From Basidiobolus meristosporus CBS 931.73 (lineage: Eukaryota; Basidiobolomycota; Basidiobolomycetes; Basidiobolales; Basidiobolaceae), in contig MCFE01000311.1 of assembly GCA_002104905.1 (NCBI GenBank), positions 1 to 64,000 on the forward strand: 64,000 nt of DNA, in the 5' to 3' direction. The notes under the pieces are model-generated. The model saw only the letters and a list, made by a program, of their open reading frames with translations. It made no database searches and was not told where the DNA came from. The position numbers were made by a program, and so were the translations under genes. Below are positions 58,132-64,000 of this stretch, piece by piece. Positions within the stretch are counted from its first letter, which is position 1; each line of letters starts with the position of its first letter.

Positions 58132-59579
58132 ATTTATTCAAGTGGCATTCCATATCTATTCCTACCAATAGTATATTGGAAGCATTGGGAGTTATATATG
58201 GACATTGTAGGAATATTTATCCAGAAGCAGATCATCAATGCCAATTTGACAGATCTACAGCTGTTGTGCAAGGAGTTTGTGATGAGATTTGAGCAGCTAT
58301 ACTACAAACATAAAGCTGAAGGCATAGATCTCTGCTGCTACTGCATCCATTCTTTACTCCAGCTTACATGGTGTGTGGAGAATATTGGGCCTGCTTCACC
58401 TTTTGGGAGTTTCCAATGGAACATATGTCTGGGAAGATAGGAAGACAAGTCAAGTTGCAGGTACCTCAATATCCCAATCTCATCAAGAATACTACCTTCA
58501 AGACCATTATGGATGTGATGAGTTGGCACATGGAGGACAGCCAGGAAGAGTTGGAAAATACTGAGGACAAATGTGCACATGGAGGCACCTATGCCTATAG
58601 CATTAAGACACTAAGCAGCCCCAATGCATGGGTAATCAGTCAAGTGATGAAATGTTGTGTTTGGTGCAACAAGCAGCTAATTTTTATCAGGAGAACTCTA
58701 CCAAGGTATGCCAGATTTCTCATGGTCACAAGCCAACTTCTACACCATTCAATACAGAATTCACACAAACCAAAGCCGGAGCGCACCTATATGGGGGCTA
58801 GAATCTAGCATGGAGAAGGAATATATGGGCTAAATACCAAGAAGTTGTTTGCAGATATTCAGGAGGTATTCACAGCAGAAGTGGCAACAACTAAGCTTAT
58901 GTTTAAAAGATGTTTATGCTACCAGCAGCACAAGGTATATGGCAACTTTGCAACTATCACACTAAAAAGCTGTAAAGCTGAGGTGTTACAAGTATGTCAA
59001 TTGCGGCAAGTGTGTGTACTTGTAGAGGTTGGTAAGCAGGAGGCCATAGTTTTTTCTGATTCAAACTATATGTGGAATACCCAAGGTAGTGGTGGGTAAG
59101 CAAATAAAGAGGGGTGATTCTACAATGAAATATATGAAATGCACAAGTGGAGGTAGTAAAAGGAAATACTATTTGGTAAATTGGTACGGTAACATTACAC
59201 AGAACCAGAGGTAGATCATCATACTGTCAATAAAGTGCCATCAGAGTCTTGCAGTGAGGCCGTCAAGATACCGTCAAGTTTCTTGCCATATAAGGCAATT
59301 GGATGTCCTGGCCAACTGAATCAACGTAATATAGTTATAGAGCGCTAAAAGACTGCAACAATACCATGCAATTATTGTTACAGCACTGATAAAATATTGT
59401 CAAGTTTTGTCCCTTTATTTGATTGTAAATTTAGCAAAATACCATCATGATCCTGTCAAGAGATTGTTAGGAGGGTAACTAGTTCCAAGCTGCTGGTATT
59501 ATGACAGTCTTTGAACTGGATCATGACAGCTGATGTGGATTGGATCCACCCATGGGACCAAATTATTTTTCATAGGGAC

Positions 59580-59750
59580 TCTGTTGCCTTTATAGCCCAA
59601 CTCAGCTATATACAAGATCATTATTAGACCAGAACTTCTCTGCTAATATTTCTGTCACTCTTGACAGTTCTCAGACTCTGCACTTAACTGTCACTTAGGT
59701 TCAGGTAACACATTCAAGAGTTTATTACACTTTTATTGTGGATACAACAA
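59580..59750. repeat. LTR family B right-end fragment
   Basis: CTGTTGCCTTTATAGCCCAA to GTGGATACAACA matches the last 170 bp of the 698-bp solo LTR (45430-45597). Confidence 0.7.
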
Positions 59751-60308
59751 CTGGTGTATTCATTGCTGCCTGCTTGTCCATTTGCAGCACTCTTTCAGCA
59801 ACATGACACTTCTTTGTTACTGTAGTAGTGCATATATCCAATTGATATATGTTAATAGAAGTACTTCACTACTACAATATGTCAAAACCTACAAGGCACT
59901 CATTTCTTTATTTTGTTTTTGCTGTTTTAATGCACAAATAAAAGATCAAGAAATTCCCACTTTGAAGGACAAATACTCAAGACCCCAACAAGCAAATCAC
60001 GCAAGAATATTAGGTCCTGCAGAATGCTCTGTAGCCAATACATGATTCAGATTACAGCTCATTTGAAGAAGTATTTAAGGAGTTATGATAAAAGAGTCCA
60101 ATTAGCATGTACTAGGTGTCTATTGCTAAGATTACTATTGTGACTTCAATTGTGTGTAACTTTTGATCCAGCCAATTAAATCATAAGAAATTCTCACAGG
60201 TGCTGCACCATGTCTGATCTGCACCACTGTAAGATGTTAGCTTTGTATTGTGTTTATTGCTTGCACAATCACCAAACAACTTTGATCCTTCAAAATTTTC
60301 ATAAATAA
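59751..60308. other. Gene-free, CpG-poor stretch before gypsy element
   Basis: No coding content is supported. It may include the leader or LTR of the following element, but no terminal repeat was found. Confidence 0.3.
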
Positions 60309-63300
60309 ATGACTTCCCCAGCTGAAAATATAGGAGAGCCTCTCTTTCCAGAATCTCCACACAACAATTACAAGTTCAAAGGTTATAAGACTTCCCTTGC
60401 ATCACTTGCACTGTTGAGTATCCTGACTTTGATTGGTACTACATCAGTAAAGAGACTGCAAAGCTCACAAGAATCCAATTCAAGTCCTACAAGAAAACTA
60501 CCATTTTTCAATTGGAAAAGTGCCTGCTAAGAAACCCCTTTATGCGCCTCCTTAGTCTAAAAACTTCTTTTGAGACCCCTTTAAGAAGCCCCTTTGGGCA
60601 CCCCTTTAGTGTGAAGTCCACTTCAGAGACCGCTGTCAGAAACCCTTTTACTCTAAAGACACCACTTGAAATCCAAAGACTCCTTCAGGAGACTTCTACA
60701 CCACACCCTTTAGGTTAAAGTGAAGCTGAGAATTTCCACATTAGGAAATATTCTCTCTGTAGCAAGAATGACTTCAAAATAAGGAAAATGAGCTTTAAAT
60801 GTAAATCAGCCCAATAGTTGTCCACAGAGGTCAAAACACTGCTGTACTAGTGCAACAAGACTCAATCCTTGCAAAAGTACATTCAAAAGTCTGAGTTAAA
60901 AGCAAGGAATGTTGAAGTGGCTATTGCAATTCCAAGATTTTATCAAACAAGCTATTTTCTGATGAACATGCCTCTTGAGATATGTAAAGCCATTAGCCAC
61001 CAAGTTCAGGCTGCAAGCTCCTACAACAATGTGAAGCAAATGGTATCAAACTATCTATCAGGAAGACAAGTCATGGATTCCATTAATAATTAAATGAGGA
61101 TTTCTATTCCAACTAAACAAATTCTTCACTGTACAAATAACTCACAAAGTGATCAAGTTAGTGAATTAATTGATGCATTAAGAAAACTGACACTTTAGTT
61201 GGACTCTCAAAGTGTTTTATCATCAAGCATCTGCAATGCATGACCAGAAAAACCCAAAACAACCAGTAACTATCCACAGCAAACCAAGTGTTGTGTGTAC
61301 TGTGAATCTGCAGAGCACAGCCATTATGGTTGGCAAATATTGAGTGTTGATATTGACAGTTGCAAAGTTACAATTAATTGCTATAGGAAAATCTGTGGCA
61401 TTACTAAAAACCCTTTACCTATCATCAGAGGTTGTGGTGGAATGAGGTCCTATGTACTTGCACAAGTAGAATCATGTAAAAACACCATAACATCTAATTT
61501 AATACAAGTCCTAAAGAATGCCAATATTTGAAGCAATGAATGCTACATACTCACAATGCCAGACCCATCAGGGCAGGTCTAGGAATATCTAATAGAAAAA
61601 GAGGAAGTAGAAGAATATAAATGCCTTGCTACAAGAGAAATATGTCTCTACAGAAAACAACCCCATAAAATGTGTGTACCAACCAAAGAAATCACCCAGT
61701 TGATGAAATAGTAGTACAGCCAGAAGCATCAAAAGTCTAAAAAGAATGCTTGCAATCTCAATCCAAGTATGGCACTACTGCAATTACACAGAAAGTTATC
61801 AATAAATTCTGGAAATCACCATTTCCACAACTTACAAATTAAGAAATGTTTACCACCAACAACAATCTCAATCAGCAACTGCCAATACTGGTTAAACCTA
61901 TGAGCAAATATATCCTCATGAATCATCAAGAATAATCTTCAGCAATATTATCAAGTGAACAGCTACAATTTGAAGTTGAAAAAGCCTTTTACTCTATTAT
62001 AACAGGATGCTATGCTGCTACAATCAACAATGTTTAAGCGGAATATATTTTTGATTCTGGATCAGAAATCAATGCCATCACTGCTATGACTTGTGAAAAT
62101 ATCAAGTAGCCATTGACAGAAGTTGACTGGGATATGAGAACTACTACCGGTGCAGCAGAGAAAATGTTTGGACTTTGTCACTCTGTGCCAATGAAACTGA
62201 AGGAATCAGGGTTACTTCTCCCTTTTTCATTGTAGCCAATGGGCCAACTTTTTAGGAATTGTTAGGATGGCCATATAAGAGAAAATCTCTTCTACAAGCT
62301 GATAACATATCTGATAGAAGCTTATGGCTGGCAATCACATCCAACAATCAAAAAAGAAGGGCAACTTTTTGTGCAGCAGAAGAGAAAATTTCAAGAAATA
62401 AAGACTCAACTCCATTACAAAATATTCCAGTTCATAAGGATGTTTTAGTTTATGATCAACACTTCATTGCATCAACAACAAGTAAGACAAACACCAAGCA
62501 TAAGCCAGTTGTATTGAAAGCAAAGCCAGTGTCTACTGGAATCACACCATCTGCCCATGACAATCTCCAAATGGAGCCTTTGCACAAATATGAAAAATCA
62601 GACTCACAGAACAGAAACTCCAGGAGTTAGCTATTGGGTTTACTCTTACAACTGAGGAGAAAAGTCTCATTTTGACTATGCTGCTATGATATGACAATGT
62701 ATTTGCATTTAATGATGCACAAAGAGGATGATTATTCACAGAACTATTTCCACTGGTTAAGATCCATACTGTTCAGCATACACCATGAGCACTAAGATCA
62801 TATCCTATTCCCTCAAGATTACTGATCAAAGTAATTGAAATGCCACAATCAAGATTTCAGATGGAGTTATGGAATGTAGCTAGGGACCATATTGTACTTC
62901 TTGGTTTACATAGATACATCACATGTCTTACCCCATGTCAGAAGATATGGTTATGATAACATATCACTGTTGAAAGGGTCATGAAGTAACTTCAAGCATC
63001 TGGTCTGACTGTATTTGGGGCCAAATGTGCATTTGGCTACAACAAAGCAAACAATCTAGGTGAGCTTGTTACTGAAAAAGGGATATTGCATGATCCTGCA
63101 AATCATCATCAGCACTAAATTGAAAGACACCAAGCAATATTCATCAAGTCAGACAACTATAGGGACTAACTGGTCTATTCAGAATCTGGATTAAGAACTA
63201 TGCTCAAATTGCTAAGCCACTGGCTTGACTATTACAGGGAAATCTGAAGATTGAGTGGCATGAAGAGCAGGCAAATGCTGTGGTGACATAGCTTGAGCCA

Positions 63301-64000
63301 TGATCAAAGCCACCTATCTTAGCAGATATAGACTGCACTGTTATTGATTCACAGCCAATCATTGAATAGGTTGATAGCTTTGTAATTGGGGTTGCAGGAA
63401 TCATGATTCAGGTTTCAAGGATCATTGTTGACAACCTTGCAGATATCTTAACAGATATATCAAAGGATATGAGCTTAACTATTCATCTATCAACAAAGAG
63501 GCACTGGGAGTACTCTATGTACTCAAAAGCTAAAGCCATACTTGTTAGGAGTACACTGCCTGCTAGAGGTTGAAGCCAAGCCAATATTGGGGGCATCGAA
63601 TAAGTCAGAGCTATTTCCTAAACCTATTCCAGCATAGTAGATATCAAATATCCAGATATTTAGCTATATACTGCAACACACACCAGGAGCCAATCACAAG
63701 GGACCTGATGCTTTATCTAGAAAGCAACCAAATTTACTAAACTCAGCTGAAGATGATAAGATTAATGAGTTTCTTGAAAACACAAGTGTTGGATTCTCAC
63801 TCAGAAATATGACACTGAGCAATCATCAGCAAATCAAGGAATTTTTGACATCACTCAAAGTTCCTGCCAATACTCCCACAAATCAGGGCACAAACTTAAA
63901 GAAGAAGGCTTTGAAGTATATACTGCAGGATGGTACACTTTTCAAGAAAACAAATATGGTGTTCCTCAATGGCTTTTATATGACAAGCATGATCAACAGA
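60309..64000 (+). mobile_element. Decayed Ty3/gypsy-type retrotransposon, cut by window end
   Basis: Gag-like frames run from 60309 (MTSPAENIGEPLFPE), with a zinc-knuckle-like CVYCESAEHSHYG near 61290 whose third cysteine is replaced. A retropepsin-like AEYIFDSGSEINAIT lies at about 62040. Reverse transcriptase is represented only by its edges: ALRSYPIPSRL (about 62790), then AKCAFGYNKANNL with LVTEKGI (about 63020-63080). The YxDD core is missing. RNase H has NKEALGVLYVLKKLKPYLLG, HTPGANHKGPDALSRK follows (about 63670), and the integrase zinc region begins near 63840. Stops are everywhere. The 3' end lies outside the window. Confidence 0.8.

Larger units (their letters stand above)
55790..59580 (+). 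mobile_element. CACTA/TNP2-like transposon remnant
   Basis: Translated pieces in order resemble TNP2-domain transposases: SRFSGHNGWYCCQMCEIQG with a YYYPNTSTKN block (55.79-55.95 kb), FPLGAMHLLFNNISILMTKL with IPEKFERIG (56.09-56.22 kb), then DLQLLCKEFVMRFEQLYY, CIHSLLQLTW and IGPASPFGSFQWN (58.23-58.43 kb). A long interruption lies between the second and third blocks: about 1.1 kb of unrecognised DNA (56.3-57.4 kb) plus the foldback element at 57399-58131. Stops and frame breaks are frequent. The left end is lost at the H1 junction. No terminal CACTA repeat is identified. Confidence 0.7.

Overview
The window is nuclear DNA of a fungus. It carries short GT-AG introns, a fused LeuC-LeuD isopropylmalate dehydratase (LEU1), cytosolic ribosomal proteins, an AVT1-type vacuolar amino-acid transporter pair and an HRD3/SEL1 ERAD subunit. 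Cytochrome b5-acyl-CoA dehydrogenase fusions, a UspA protein and CpG-depleted repeats suggest an early-diverging (zygomycete-type) or basidiomycete lineage; the sequence does not let me choose between them.

Layout. From 1 to 6.3 kb: a LINE-like fragment, a two-exon candidate 2OG-Fe(II) (TET/JBP-like) dioxygenase, then about 4 kb of AT-rich, gene-free decayed sequence. From 6.3 to 37.9 kb: a gene-rich, CpG-containing block. In order it holds a secreted acidic low-complexity protein, LEU1, cytosolic aspartate aminotransferase, three tandem cytochrome b5-acyl-CoA dehydrogenases, a universal stress protein, RPL38, a LYAR-type zinc-finger protein, a methionine aminopeptidase 1 locus that looks broken, two tandem AVT1-like transporters, RPL17 (uL22), HRD3 with eleven exons, and a protein with a SERTA-like motif. 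About 2 kb of low-complexity DNA closes the block. From 37.9 kb to the end: a CpG-depleted repeat compartment with no host gene. It holds a nested copia element with 345-bp LTRs, solo LTRs with target duplications, two copies of an unknown transposon ORF, two mutually inverted PIF/Harbinger-like elements (one inserted in the other), a foldback non-autonomous relative, CACTA/TNP2-like remnants and a decayed gypsy element that runs off the window.

How parts relate. LEU1 and the aminotransferase serve amino-acid synthesis and nitrogen transfer, the AVT1-like pair vacuolar amino-acid storage, the dehydrogenase array acyl-CoA (lipid) metabolism, and HRD3 ER protein quality control; this is ordinary housekeeping linkage, not a cluster. 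The more unusual content lies in genome dynamics. A tandem duplication included a piece of the neighbouring aminotransferase gene. Gene conversion has blended both the dehydrogenase array and the transporter pair. Matched transposon copies show CpG to TpG/CpA decay, in the same window as a possible TET/JBP-like oxygenase.

Exon joins were worked out by eye; for the aminotransferase, dehydrogenases, transporters, HRD3, RPL38, LYAR-like and dioxygenase genes the summed exon lengths are multiples of three.
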